Assembly: GCF_001650715.1 (NCBI RefSeq)
Contig: NZ_LWQT01000028.1
Coordinates: 62,001-126,000, forward strand
Origin: Paramagnetospirillum marisnigri
Lineage (GTDB): Bacteria; Pseudomonadota; Alphaproteobacteria; Rhodospirillales; Magnetospirillaceae
Length of the DNA: 64,000 nucleotides
Direction of reading: 5' to 3'
Under the pieces are notes generated by a model. That model saw only the letters and a list, made by a program, of their open reading frames with translations. It did not search any database and was not told the origin of the DNA. This document shows positions 32,407 through 40,829 of the stretch, in pieces; position 1 is the first letter of the stretch, and each line of letters starts with the position of its first letter. The position numbers and the translations under genes are program-made.

Positions 32407-34542
32407 TTGGCGGCAGTGAGTGTCGATCAAGCGTTGGAGAGCCTGCGCCAGGCTCTTAGGGGATGTGCTGAACAGCGGATCGAGGAGATCGCCGCCGGGC
32501 TGATCCAATATGCGTTGCTCGTCTTGAGCCAGGGGCGGACCTCCGAGGCCGAGGCCCTGCTGGACCGTGTGGCCGCCATCCTTCCCAACCATGCAGGGCT
32601 TCGCCATTTTCAAGGCTTGATTCGACAGATGGAGGGTGACCTGCCGGGTGCCGAGGCGCTGATCCGTCGCTCCTTGTCCATCGATCCCGAACAACCCGAG
32701 GTCTGGTCCAATCTGGGTGCTGTCTTCATGGGGCAGCAGGATATGGATCAGGCCAGCGATTGCTTCCGTCGCGCCTTGCGGCGCAAACCCGACCATTTGA
32801 AAGCCCGTAATAATCTTGGAGTGTGTCTGCTGGGGCGAAGCAAGTGGGCCGAGGCGATTGAGGTTCTCGAGCCGGTGGTGGCCCAGGCCCCGACGCTGAC
32901 CGGTGCCGCTGTCAATCTTGCCATGGCGCTGGTGGGGGCTGGACGCCATGACGAGGCCGTTGCCATTTGCGCCAATCTGATCGAGCGAGATGGCGACAAT
33001 CTCGATGCCCTTCTTTGTCTGGCCGATGCCCAGGCCCGCGTCGGCGACCGCGACGAGGCCATCTCGACCCTTCGAAGGGCGCTTGCCCATTGGCCAGTCC
33101 GGCAGGTGGCCAACAACCTTGCCAATCTGTTGCTGGCCGAAGGTCGCAACGCCGAGGCGGTCGGCCTCTACCGAGCCATTCTGGAGGGCGATCCGGACGA
33201 TGCCCAAGTGCTCTCCAATCTTGGGGGGGCGCTGACGGCGTTGGGCCTGGTGGAGGAAGCCGAGGCTGCCTACCGCCGCTCGCTGTCTCTGCGCCCCGAT
33301 CCGGCCACGCATAGTGGCCTTCTGTTCACCCTTCAGAACCGAGAAGGCCGCACGTCACGTGATCAATTGGCCGAGTCGCTGGACTGGGGGCGGGCCTGGG
33401 GGCATGAGGCAGCCCGGTGCATCTATCTTAATGCGCGTGATCCGGAGCGGCGGCTCCGGGTAGGCTATCTGTCGCCCGATTTCCGCCACCATGCCATGAG
33501 GTGCCTGGTTCCGCCCCTGCTCGACGCCCACGATCGGGGGCAGGTCGAGGTGATATGCTATCATGACCACCCCGGATATGACGAGGTAACCGCCACCATT
33601 CGGGCGCTGTCCGAAGGCTGGCGCGATGTCTTCGGATTATCCGACGTGGCGCTGGTGGAACAAATTCAGGCCGATGGCATAGACATCCTGGTGGAATGTG
33701 CCGGCCATTCCGGGGGCAATCGATTAAGGGCACTGGCCCGCAAGCCGGCCCCCATCCAGGTGTCCTGGCTGGTCGGATATGGCGGCACCACCGGTCTGGA
33801 TGCCATCGATTATGTGCTGGCCGACGACATCCTGATTCCTTACGGTTTCGACGCAGAATTCAGCGAACGCGTCCTCCGGCTGCCGGTTGCGGCTCCTTTC
33901 CGCCCCGATCCCGCCCTGCCCGAGGTTACCCCCCTGCCTGATGGGCCGCCGCTTCTGGCCTGCTTGGGAAATCCCGCCCGTATCGGTCGCAGTCTCGTCG
34001 AAGCGTGGCAGCGGATGCTGGACCGCCTTCCAGACTCCCGGCTGTTGCTGATGCACGGCGCCTATGGTGAGTCGGGGCAAGAGGAGGCATGGCGTAGGCA
34101 TTTCGCTCCGCTGGGCGAAAGGCTGATCCTGTCGGGGGTGCCCGGGGGCTGGGGCGCCAACATGCATGCCTATGGACAAATCGCGCTGGCGCTTGATACT
34201 TTCCCGGCTGCCGGTGCGACGTCGACCCTGATTCCACTTTGGATGGGCATTCCCACGGCGTCCCTGGCTGGGGAGTGCGCTGTCGGGAGGTTCGGCGGTT
34301 CTATCCTGCGCGGCGCGGGATTGCATGAGTTGGTGGCACATTCCTTGGACGAGCATGTGGAGCAGGTGGTGAGCCTTGCGTCGGATCGCAAGCGGCTAGC
34401 CGGTTTGCGGCGCGAGCTCCGGCCAAGACTGGCGCAAGGACCGCTGTGTGATGCCCTCGGCTTCGCTCGCGAGATCGAGCGGCATTTCCGCGCCATCTGG
34501 CGCCAGTGGTGCGAGACGACCAAGGGAGAGTCTGGGATATGA
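32407..34542 (+). CDS. TPR-GT41 glycosyltransferase 5, Arg type
   Basis: 711 residues from a TTG start with AGGGG eight bases upstream (a GTG at 32416 is an alternative). TPR units run to about 335; the catalytic half begins RRLRVGYLSPDFRHHAMRC (about 348). The Lys842-equivalent is Arg (GNPARIGRSL), and donor motif LDTFPAAGATSTLIPLWMG has Thr-Ser where the Lys type has Thr-Thr. The AGHSGGNRLRALARKPAPIQV segment is intact. First gene of the large operon; its stop overlaps the rfbA start (ATGA). Confidence 0.92.
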   Translation: MAAVSVDQALESLRQALRGCAEQRIEEIAAGLIQYALLVLSQGRTSEAEALLDRVAAILPNHAGLRHFQGLIRQMEGDLPGAEALIRRSLSIDPEQPEVWSNLGAVFMGQQDMDQASDCFRRALRRKPDHLKARNNLGVCLLGRSKWAEAIEVLEPVVAQAPTLTGAAVNLAMALVGAGRHDEAVAICANLIERDGDNLDALLCLADAQARVGDRDEAISTLRRALAHWPVRQVANNLANLLLAEGRNAEAVGLYRAILEGDPDDAQVLSNLGGALTALGLVEEAEAAYRRSLSLRPDPATHSGLLFTLQNREGRTSRDQLAESLDWGRAWGHEAARCIYLNARDPERRLRVGYLSPDFRHHAMRCLVPPLLDAHDRGQVEVICYHDHPGYDEVTATIRALSEGWRDVFGLSDVALVEQIQADGIDILVECAGHSGGNRLRALARKPAPIQVSWLVGYGGTTGLDAIDYVLADDILIPYGFDAEFSERVLRLPVAAPFRPDPALPEVTPLPDGPPLLACLGNPARIGRSLVEAWQRMLDRLPDSRLLLMHGAYGESGQEEAWRRHFAPLGERLILSGVPGGWGANMHAYGQIALALDTFPAAGATSTLIPLWMGIPTASLAGECAVGRFGGSILRGAGLHELVAHSLDEHVEQVVSLASDRKRLAGLRRELRPRLAQGPLCDALGFAREIERHFRAIWRQWCETTKGESGI

Positions 34543-35447
34543 AGGGGATCATTCTGGCGGGAGGCATGGGGACGCGGTTGTGGCCGGTGACCCTGGGCGT
34601 CAGCAAGCAGCTTCTGCCTGTTTACAACAAGCCGATGGTTTACTATCCCTTGTCTGTACTGATGCTGGCCGGGATTCGCGACATCCTGGTGATTACCCGG
34701 CCCGAGGATCAAGCGAGCTTTCGTAATCTGCTGGGGGATGGCGCCCGATTGGGTCTATCCATCAGCTACACCATTCAGCCCAAGCCCGAGGGGCTTCCCC
34801 AGGCTTTCGTCCTGGCCAAGGACTTCATCGGTGATGATCGTTGCGCCCTGGTCCTGGGCGACAACATCTTCTTTGGCCACGGACTACCCGAACTGCTGCG
34901 TGAAGCTGGCCGCCAAACGGTGGGTGCGTCAATCTTCACCTATGTTACCCGTACGCCGGAAGCCTATGGCGTCCTGGTGCGGGACGAGGCTCGCCGTCCG
35001 ATGGAGGTGGTAGAGAAGCCTAGGACACTCGTCTCCAACGAGGCCATCACCGGCCTTTACTTCTTCGGACCGGAAGTGGTGGAAATGGCTTCTTCGCTGA
35101 AGCCGTCGGTGCGGGGCGAGACCGAGATCACCGATCTGATCCGCACCTATGTGGCCAACGGGACCCTTGCGGTCCAGGAAATGGGCCGAGGCTACGCCTG
35201 GTTTGACAGTGGCACCCACGAATCCCTGCTGCAGGCCTCGATTTTCGTCCAGGCCATCGAGGAGCGCCAGGGCTTGGCCGTGGCTTGCCTCGAAGAAATC
35301 GCGTTGCGTATGGGCTTCATCGGGTTGGACGAACTCCACGCCATCGCCGCGTCCATCTCGGCCAGCAGTTATGGCGCTTATGTCCACCAGCTCAGCCAGT
35401 CCCTCAAGGGCAAGGTCCAGGGCGCTCCCTCGGTCAGCGGATCATGA
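34539..35447 (+). CDS. rfbA: Glucose-1-phosphate thymidylyltransferase
   Basis: 302 residues, typical RfbA. N-terminal GMGTRLWPVTLGVSKQLLPV carries the nucleotide loop, followed by YYPLSVLMLAGI, the catalytic LGDNIFFG and DSGTHESLL. It makes dTDP-glucose from glucose-1-phosphate and dTTP, feeding RfbB. ATG 34539 is coupled by ATGA to the upstream GT41 gene, and its stop is coupled by ATGA to the next gene, so it is an integral member of the operon rather than an inserted cassette. Confidence 0.96.
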   Translation: MKGIILAGGMGTRLWPVTLGVSKQLLPVYNKPMVYYPLSVLMLAGIRDILVITRPEDQASFRNLLGDGARLGLSISYTIQPKPEGLPQAFVLAKDFIGDDRCALVLGDNIFFGHGLPELLREAGRQTVGASIFTYVTRTPEAYGVLVRDEARRPMEVVEKPRTLVSNEAITGLYFFGPEVVEMASSLKPSVRGETEITDLIRTYVANGTLAVQEMGRGYAWFDSGTHESLLQASIFVQAIEERQGLAVACLEEIALRMGFIGLDELHAIAASISASSYGAYVHQLSQSLKGKVQGAPSVSGS

Positions 35448-36670
35448 ATCTCGACATGAAGGAGCAGGCGGAGTCCATTGGCGAGTTAATCGGCCAGGGG
35501 ATGCGATGCCATGCCGAGGGAGACATCGCCGAGGCGGAGCGTCTGTACCGGGTGGTTCTCGACCAGGATCCAGAGAATGTCGATGGGCTTCATCTGCTGG
35601 GACTGGTGGCCCATGCCACCGGCCATTTGGACGAGGCGGCCCGGCTGATCGGGCTGGCGGTGGAACGTAAACCGGATCAGGCCGTGTTTCTCAGCAATCT
35701 TGGCAATGTTTTCCTTAGCATGAGCCAGCCGGCCAAGGCCGAGGCAGTTCTTCGCCGGGCCCTGACCATTGCCCCCGATCATGCGGCCGGACACAACAAT
35801 CTGGGTCTGGCCATGTCGGCTCAAGGGCGATTCTCCGAAGCGGCCCAGTGCTACCGGAAGGCACTCTCCCTCGACCGCACCCTTGGCGATTCCTTTGCCA
35901 ATCTGTGCACGGTCCTGACGAATCAAGGACTGATGGGCGAGGCGGAAGAGGCGGCCCGTGGTGGCGTGGACGTAGACCCCGGAAACCCGGACGCCGTCGC
36001 TAGGTTGTCCCAGGTTGTCTTGAAGCGGGGACGCGCTGAAGAAGCCTTAGCCCTGGCCAAGGCTGCGCTGGAGCGTTCCCCATCATCATCCACTCTTTTG
36101 ACTGCCTGCGGGTTGGCCCGCCTGGAGTTGGGGCAGCCTATCCGCGCGCTGGACTATTTTGAACGGGCCGAGCGTGGAGAACCAAAACTGGTCGAGACCC
36201 AGGGGTATCGCAAAGAGGCAGAGGCCCGCAAGCCGAGCGACGCCGTCTTGCTTGAGCAACTGCTGACGGCGGTGCGACGCGGCGATGTGGAGATGTTCAT
36301 TGATGTGGAAGCATTCCGCATGCCGCATTCACCCCTTAAGGTCGAATTCTATGCCAACTGGGCGTTGCTCATGAATGTGACCATCTGGGGGGTATCGTTC
36401 TGGCTGCTGCCACAGCTTTGGGCGCTGGGCGTGGGCCTGGGCTCGGCGGCACTGTATTATCTGTTCGGTCGAAAGATTGTCGGCAACAAGATGCGCGCCC
36501 ATATCCAGGACCGCCTGGGCGCGGATACCTCGTTGTGGCTCAAAGCCTGGAACATGGGGGGGGTCAGTCTTCGCGACAATGCCACAGGCCAGATTGTCTC
36601 CTCGCCTGATGGTCGCTGGCGCCTGATGGTCGAGGATATCGCTCCTACCCAACAAAGCCCGAACCCGTAG
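35444..36670 (+). CDS. TPR protein with C-terminal membrane segment, no GT domain
   Basis: 408 residues. The N-terminal 260 residues are TPR units (GDIAEAERLYRVVLDQDPEN, AAGHNNLGLAMSAQGRFSEA), similar to those of the GT41 proteins. No catalytic domain follows. Instead there is a Phe/Trp/Leu-rich segment around 303-345 (NVTIWGVSFWLLPQLWALGV, then GLGSAALYYLFGR) that looks like one or two membrane passes, and a short charged C-terminus. It could be a membrane scaffold bringing acceptors to the glycosyltransferases. Coupled to rfbA by ATGA. Confidence 0.8.
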   Translation: MNLDMKEQAESIGELIGQGMRCHAEGDIAEAERLYRVVLDQDPENVDGLHLLGLVAHATGHLDEAARLIGLAVERKPDQAVFLSNLGNVFLSMSQPAKAEAVLRRALTIAPDHAAGHNNLGLAMSAQGRFSEAAQCYRKALSLDRTLGDSFANLCTVLTNQGLMGEAEEAARGGVDVDPGNPDAVARLSQVVLKRGRAEEALALAKAALERSPSSSTLLTACGLARLELGQPIRALDYFERAERGEPKLVETQGYRKEAEARKPSDAVLLEQLLTAVRRGDVEMFIDVEAFRMPHSPLKVEFYANWALLMNVTIWGVSFWLLPQLWALGVGLGSAALYYLFGRKIVGNKMRAHIQDRLGADTSLWLKAWNMGGVSLRDNATGQIVSSPDGRWRLMVEDIAPTQQSPNP

Positions 36671-36699
36671 CGGGCAAGCTCCTAGCGGATCATCCGTCC

Positions 36700-38763
36700 A
36701 TGCCGTCCATTTCCGAAGTATTGGCCCTTGCCATCCGACATCATAACAGCGGGGGGTTGCGCGAGGCGGAGGATCTGTATCGCCAGATACTCGATATTGA
36801 TCCGCGCCAGCCTGACGCACTTCACCTTCTAGGGCTGGTGGCCTTCCAGACCGGCAACTGTCACGCGGCCGTCGATCTGATCACCCAGGCCATCGCCATT
36901 AAGAACACCGACGCCGCCTATCACGAGCATCTGGCGTTGAGTTTGGTCGGGGTGGGGCGCGGTGTCGAAGCCGAGCGTGCCGCGATGCAAGCGATGGCCC
37001 TGAACCCCGACCAAAGCGAAACCTTCAACAACCTGGGCAATCTGCTTCAGGAAATGGGGCGCATGGATGAAGCCCTGATCTGTCGCCAGAAGGCTTATGA
37101 GCTGACGCCCGACAACCATCTCTACAGCTATAATTACGCCATCACCCTGGAAAGGTTTGGGCGATTGGAGGAGGCGGAAGCCTTCCATTATCAGGCGCTC
37201 AAGCTCGACCCGAACTTTCCCGAGGGGCTGAACGGTCTGGGCGAACTGCATCGCAAGGCAGGGCGCGTGGACGAGGCGGTCGCCTGTTATCAGCGCGCAC
37301 TGGCCTTACGTGCTGATTTCGTGGAGGCCCTGAACAATCTGGGACTGGCATATTCCTCCCGAGGCCAGTTGTTCGAGGCGACGGCGATTCTCCAGCGGTG
37401 CTTGGCCTTGCGGCCAGCCAACGATGCCGCGCTCAGCAATCTCGGCAATATTTATCAGATGCAAGGCAGAGCCGAGGAGGCGGCGGACATTTTTCGTCGC
37501 GCTGTCGAGGTCAACCCCGGGCAGGCCGTCGCACACAGCAATCTCATTTTCGCGATGATCCACATGCATGACGCCACCGGGGAAACCCTGCTGCGCCAAT
37601 GTGGGGAATGGGATCGCGCCCAGTCCATGCGCACCCCCATTATCCAGCATAGCTTCGCCAACGATCGGGATCCAGACCGGCGGCTGCGCGTCGGGTTTGT
37701 ATCGGCCGATTTCAAGGACCATGCCGTCAGTTACTTCCTACTGCCGCTGTTCCGGGCGTTCGACCGCTCGCGCGTTGAGCTCGTCTGCTACAACGAGGTC
37801 CGCAACGAGGATGTGGTGACCGGCTGGTTTCGCGACAGTGTCGATTGCTGGCGTGACAGCAAGGGCATCCACGACCAAGGGCTGACAGAGATGTGCCGCG
37901 CCGACGCCATCGACATCCTGGTCGACTGCGGCGGCCATTCCGGAGGCAATCGCTTGACCGCCTTCAAGCGTCGCCCGGCCCCCATCCAGATAACCACGCC
38001 CCTAGGCCACGGCGGCACGACCGGCGTGAGGGAGATGGACTACTTCATCGGCGATCCGTTTCTGACCCCGGCCGGAAGCGACAGTCAGTTCAGTGAGACT
38101 GTGATCAGGCTCGACAAGGTCTTCGCTCCGTTCGAGCCCAAGGACTTCTGGCCGGAACCAGTGGCCTCGGTACCGGAACAGCCTCTGTTCGGCTGTTTCG
38201 GTGACCCCGCCCGTATCAGCCGCCAGACCCTGCTGCTTTGGCGCCGCCTGCTCGATGCGGTTCCCGGGGCACGCATCTTGTTCAAGCATAAGGCCTATGG
38301 CAGCGACGCCATGGCCGAGCACTGGGCGGTTCGCTTCGCCCCAATAGCCGATCGCGCGATATTCGAAGGGCTGCCCGGTGGCTGGGTCGGCAACATGGAT
38401 GTTTATGGCCGAGTTCGGGTGATGTTGGATACCTTTCCCGCGGCGGGGGCGACCTCGAGTCTGATTCCGCTTTGGATGGGGGTGCCGGTGTTGTCTCGGG
38501 TCGGAACTCATACACTGCAGCGGTTTGGGGCTCCCATCCTTCATAACCTGGGGCTGGCCGATCTGGCAGCCGAGAGCGACGACGCCTTCGTGTCGGCGGG
38601 ATCTGCCCTGATCGCCGACGATACCCGGCTGGCCCGGCTGCGCGCGTCGCTGCGGCCGACCCTGCGGGACTCTGCCCTGTGCGATGCCCAGGGGGCCGCC
38701 CGCCAGTGGGAGGCGGCATTTCGCCACGTGTGGCATGCCTGGTTGGCCGAGGCAGGGAGATGA
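36700..38763 (+). CDS. TPR-GT41 glycosyltransferase 6, Arg type
   Basis: 687 residues: TPR array to about 320, catalytic half from RRLRVGFVSADFKDHAVSYF (about 326). Arg replaces the catalytic Lys (GDPARISRQTLLLW). Donor motif LDTFPAAGATSSLIPLWMG; loop LGHGGTTGVREMDYF. The ribosome site is weak, and the gap of 29 bp is the longest inside this operon. The stop overlaps the next start (ATGA). A stretch of its 3' coding region (around 38450) is nearly the same in sequence as the one in the gene at 40823 (around 42690). Confidence 0.92.
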   Translation: MPSISEVLALAIRHHNSGGLREAEDLYRQILDIDPRQPDALHLLGLVAFQTGNCHAAVDLITQAIAIKNTDAAYHEHLALSLVGVGRGVEAERAAMQAMALNPDQSETFNNLGNLLQEMGRMDEALICRQKAYELTPDNHLYSYNYAITLERFGRLEEAEAFHYQALKLDPNFPEGLNGLGELHRKAGRVDEAVACYQRALALRADFVEALNNLGLAYSSRGQLFEATAILQRCLALRPANDAALSNLGNIYQMQGRAEEAADIFRRAVEVNPGQAVAHSNLIFAMIHMHDATGETLLRQCGEWDRAQSMRTPIIQHSFANDRDPDRRLRVGFVSADFKDHAVSYFLLPLFRAFDRSRVELVCYNEVRNEDVVTGWFRDSVDCWRDSKGIHDQGLTEMCRADAIDILVDCGGHSGGNRLTAFKRRPAPIQITTPLGHGGTTGVREMDYFIGDPFLTPAGSDSQFSETVIRLDKVFAPFEPKDFWPEPVASVPEQPLFGCFGDPARISRQTLLLWRRLLDAVPGARILFKHKAYGSDAMAEHWAVRFAPIADRAIFEGLPGGWVGNMDVYGRVRVMLDTFPAAGATSSLIPLWMGVPVLSRVGTHTLQRFGAPILHNLGLADLAAESDDAFVSAGSALIADDTRLARLRASLRPTLRDSALCDAQGAARQWEAAFRHVWHAWLAEAGR

Positions 38764-40826
38764 GCGACGAGCCATCGGCAGACGAACAGTTGCAGACGGC
38801 CTTTGCCCTGCAAAGGGAAGGGCATTTCCGGGAGGCGGCTTCGGTGGCGGGGGCTGTGCTGGCCCGATGGCCAGGGCATGCCGACGCCATGCATACTCTT
38901 GGGTTGCTCCGTCATCTCGAGGGGGATTCCTCGACTGCCTACCGTCTGGTGCGGCGCTCGATGGAGATGAGTGAGGCACCTTCGGCGCGCCATTTGGCTA
39001 ATTTCGCCGAAATTTGCCGTCAGTTCGGCCGTCATGCCGAGGGAATCAAGGCCGGGCGCGCTGCCATCGGTGCCGATCCCCATAACGGCACCTACCATTA
39101 CAATCTAGGACTACTGCTCCGGGAAAGCGGCGACCCGGCCGCTGCGGCCGACTCCTTTGCCGCCGCTACACGGCTTGACGATGACCCGTGGCGCTGCTGG
39201 CTAGCTTTGGGGAGCGTTCTTGCAGATATGGGGCGTTCGGCCGATGCGGCTTTGGCCGAAGCGGATCGGTTGGCACAAGGCGACCCCTCGCGGCTCCATG
39301 ATGTTGGCCGCGCCTGGGTGGGAGCAAACCGTCCGCTTGAGGCGGTGCAAGCCTATCAGCGATCCCTACGGCTGCGGTCGGGCCATGCCGGTGTTCTCAA
39401 CAGCCTTGCCATCATTCTCGACAGTATCGGCCGCAAGCTGGAAGCGGTGGAGGCTTACAAGGCGGCCATCGTCGCCGACCCGGTCGCAGGGCATCTCCAC
39501 AACAACCTGGGGAATACGCTCCGCAATCTTGGGGATTGGCCGTCGGCGCAAGCGCATTACCGGAGGGCGCTGGAGTTGGAGCCTGGTCTGTTCGTGGCGC
39601 ACAGCAATGTGATGTTCACCATGCTGTTCGACCCTGCGACAACCGGTGGGGCAATGCTGGCCGAGGGGCGTCGCTGGGAGGCGACGAGGGCCTTGGCGCT
39701 GGGCGCGCGGCCCTTGGCGCGGGACCCGGACAAGCGGCTGCGTCTGGGTTATGTCTCGCCGGACTTCAAGGAACACGCGGTTGCTTATTTCAGCGAGCCG
39801 CTGCTGCGGGGCCATGACCGTTCTGCGGTGGAGGTGATCTGCTATTCCGGGACGGCGCGTCCCGACAAGACGACGGAACGGCTTCGGTCGTTGGCCGATG
39901 GCTGGGTGGATATTCACCGCATGGGGGACCGGACCCTGGCGGAGCGCATCCGCGCCGATGGCATCGATATCCTGATCGATCTGGCCGGACATACCCAGGG
40001 CAACCGGCTTCTGGCCATGTCCGAGCGCCCGGCGCCGGTGCAGGTGTCGGCGGTTTTGGGCTATGGCGGCAGCACCGGTTTGTCGTGGATGGACTGGGTT
40101 CTGACCGATGGGGTCCTGACGCCGCCGGGCTTCGAGGACCAGTTCAGCGAGCGGGTGATGCGGCTAGAGGGGAGCTTCGGTGCCTTCCTGCCGCGTACCG
40201 ACTGGCCCGAGGTTGCGCCTGCGCCGACCGGGCCGCCGGTTCTGGGCTGCTTTTCCGACCCGTCGCGGGTGGATGGCGCCCAGGTGGAGCTGTGGCGCTC
40301 GGTATTGGACGCGGTGCCGGGGTCGCGGCTGCTGTTCAAGCACGGAACCTATGACGACCCCAAGATGGCGGCCTATTGGCGGGGCCTGTTCGGCCTGGTG
40401 GCGGATCGGGCGGATTTCGAGGGCGTCAAGGGCGGCTGGGGGGCGCATATGGGGGTCTATGGCCGGGTGAGGCTTGTGCTGGACACCTGGCCGGTGAGTG
40501 GCGCGACCTCGGCGTTGATCCCGCTCTGGATGGGAGTGCCGGTGGTGACGCTGTCTGGGGGGCATGCGGGCCAACGATTCGGGACCGCGGTGGTGACAGC
40601 CGCGGGCCTGCCGGAACTGTCGGCGGCAACCCCCCGGGACTATGTGCGCTTGGTGGCCGAACTGGCGAATGACCGGGAGCGGCTGGCGGAGTTGCGGCGC
40701 AGCCTGCGCGACCGGCTGCGGGAATCGCCATTGCTGGACGGGCCGGGGCATGCCCGGGCGGTGGAAAAGGCCTTGCGGACCATCTGGCGCGATGCCTGTG
40801 CCAATACCGGTGGAGACCGGAAATGA
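38760..40826 (+). CDS. TPR-GT41 glycosyltransferase 7, Arg type (copy A of duplicated half)
   Basis: 688 residues: N-terminal TPR half to about 320, catalytic half from KRLRLGYVSPDFKEHAVAYF (about 324). Arg at the Lys842 position (SDPSRVDGAQ). AGHTQGNRLLAMSERPAPVQ is intact; loop LGYGGSTGLSWMDWV. From about residue 259 to the end it is identical in protein sequence to the gene at 45257, while the TPR part before that differs. The start overlaps the previous stop by ATGA and the stop overlaps the next start by ATGA. Confidence 0.93.
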   Translation: MSDEPSADEQLQTAFALQREGHFREAASVAGAVLARWPGHADAMHTLGLLRHLEGDSSTAYRLVRRSMEMSEAPSARHLANFAEICRQFGRHAEGIKAGRAAIGADPHNGTYHYNLGLLLRESGDPAAAADSFAAATRLDDDPWRCWLALGSVLADMGRSADAALAEADRLAQGDPSRLHDVGRAWVGANRPLEAVQAYQRSLRLRSGHAGVLNSLAIILDSIGRKLEAVEAYKAAIVADPVAGHLHNNLGNTLRNLGDWPSAQAHYRRALELEPGLFVAHSNVMFTMLFDPATTGGAMLAEGRRWEATRALALGARPLARDPDKRLRLGYVSPDFKEHAVAYFSEPLLRGHDRSAVEVICYSGTARPDKTTERLRSLADGWVDIHRMGDRTLAERIRADGIDILIDLAGHTQGNRLLAMSERPAPVQVSAVLGYGGSTGLSWMDWVLTDGVLTPPGFEDQFSERVMRLEGSFGAFLPRTDWPEVAPAPTGPPVLGCFSDPSRVDGAQVELWRSVLDAVPGSRLLFKHGTYDDPKMAAYWRGLFGLVADRADFEGVKGGWGAHMGVYGRVRLVLDTWPVSGATSALIPLWMGVPVVTLSGGHAGQRFGTAVVTAAGLPELSAATPRDYVRLVAELANDRERLAELRRSLRDRLRESPLLDGPGHARAVEKALRTIWRDACANTGGDRK

Positions 40827-40829
40827 GTG
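39535..40829 (+). repeat. Near-identical 1.3-kb segment, copy A
   Basis: This 1295-bp block is repeated at 45918-47212, offset 6383 bp. By reading both copies I found two differing bases near the 3' end (40748 and 40754, G/C and C/A); proteins are identical. It spans the last TPR and the full GT41 catalytic domain of the gene at 38760 and ends at the ATGAGTG of the following start codon. Sequence diverges sharply on both sides. Confidence 0.93.
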
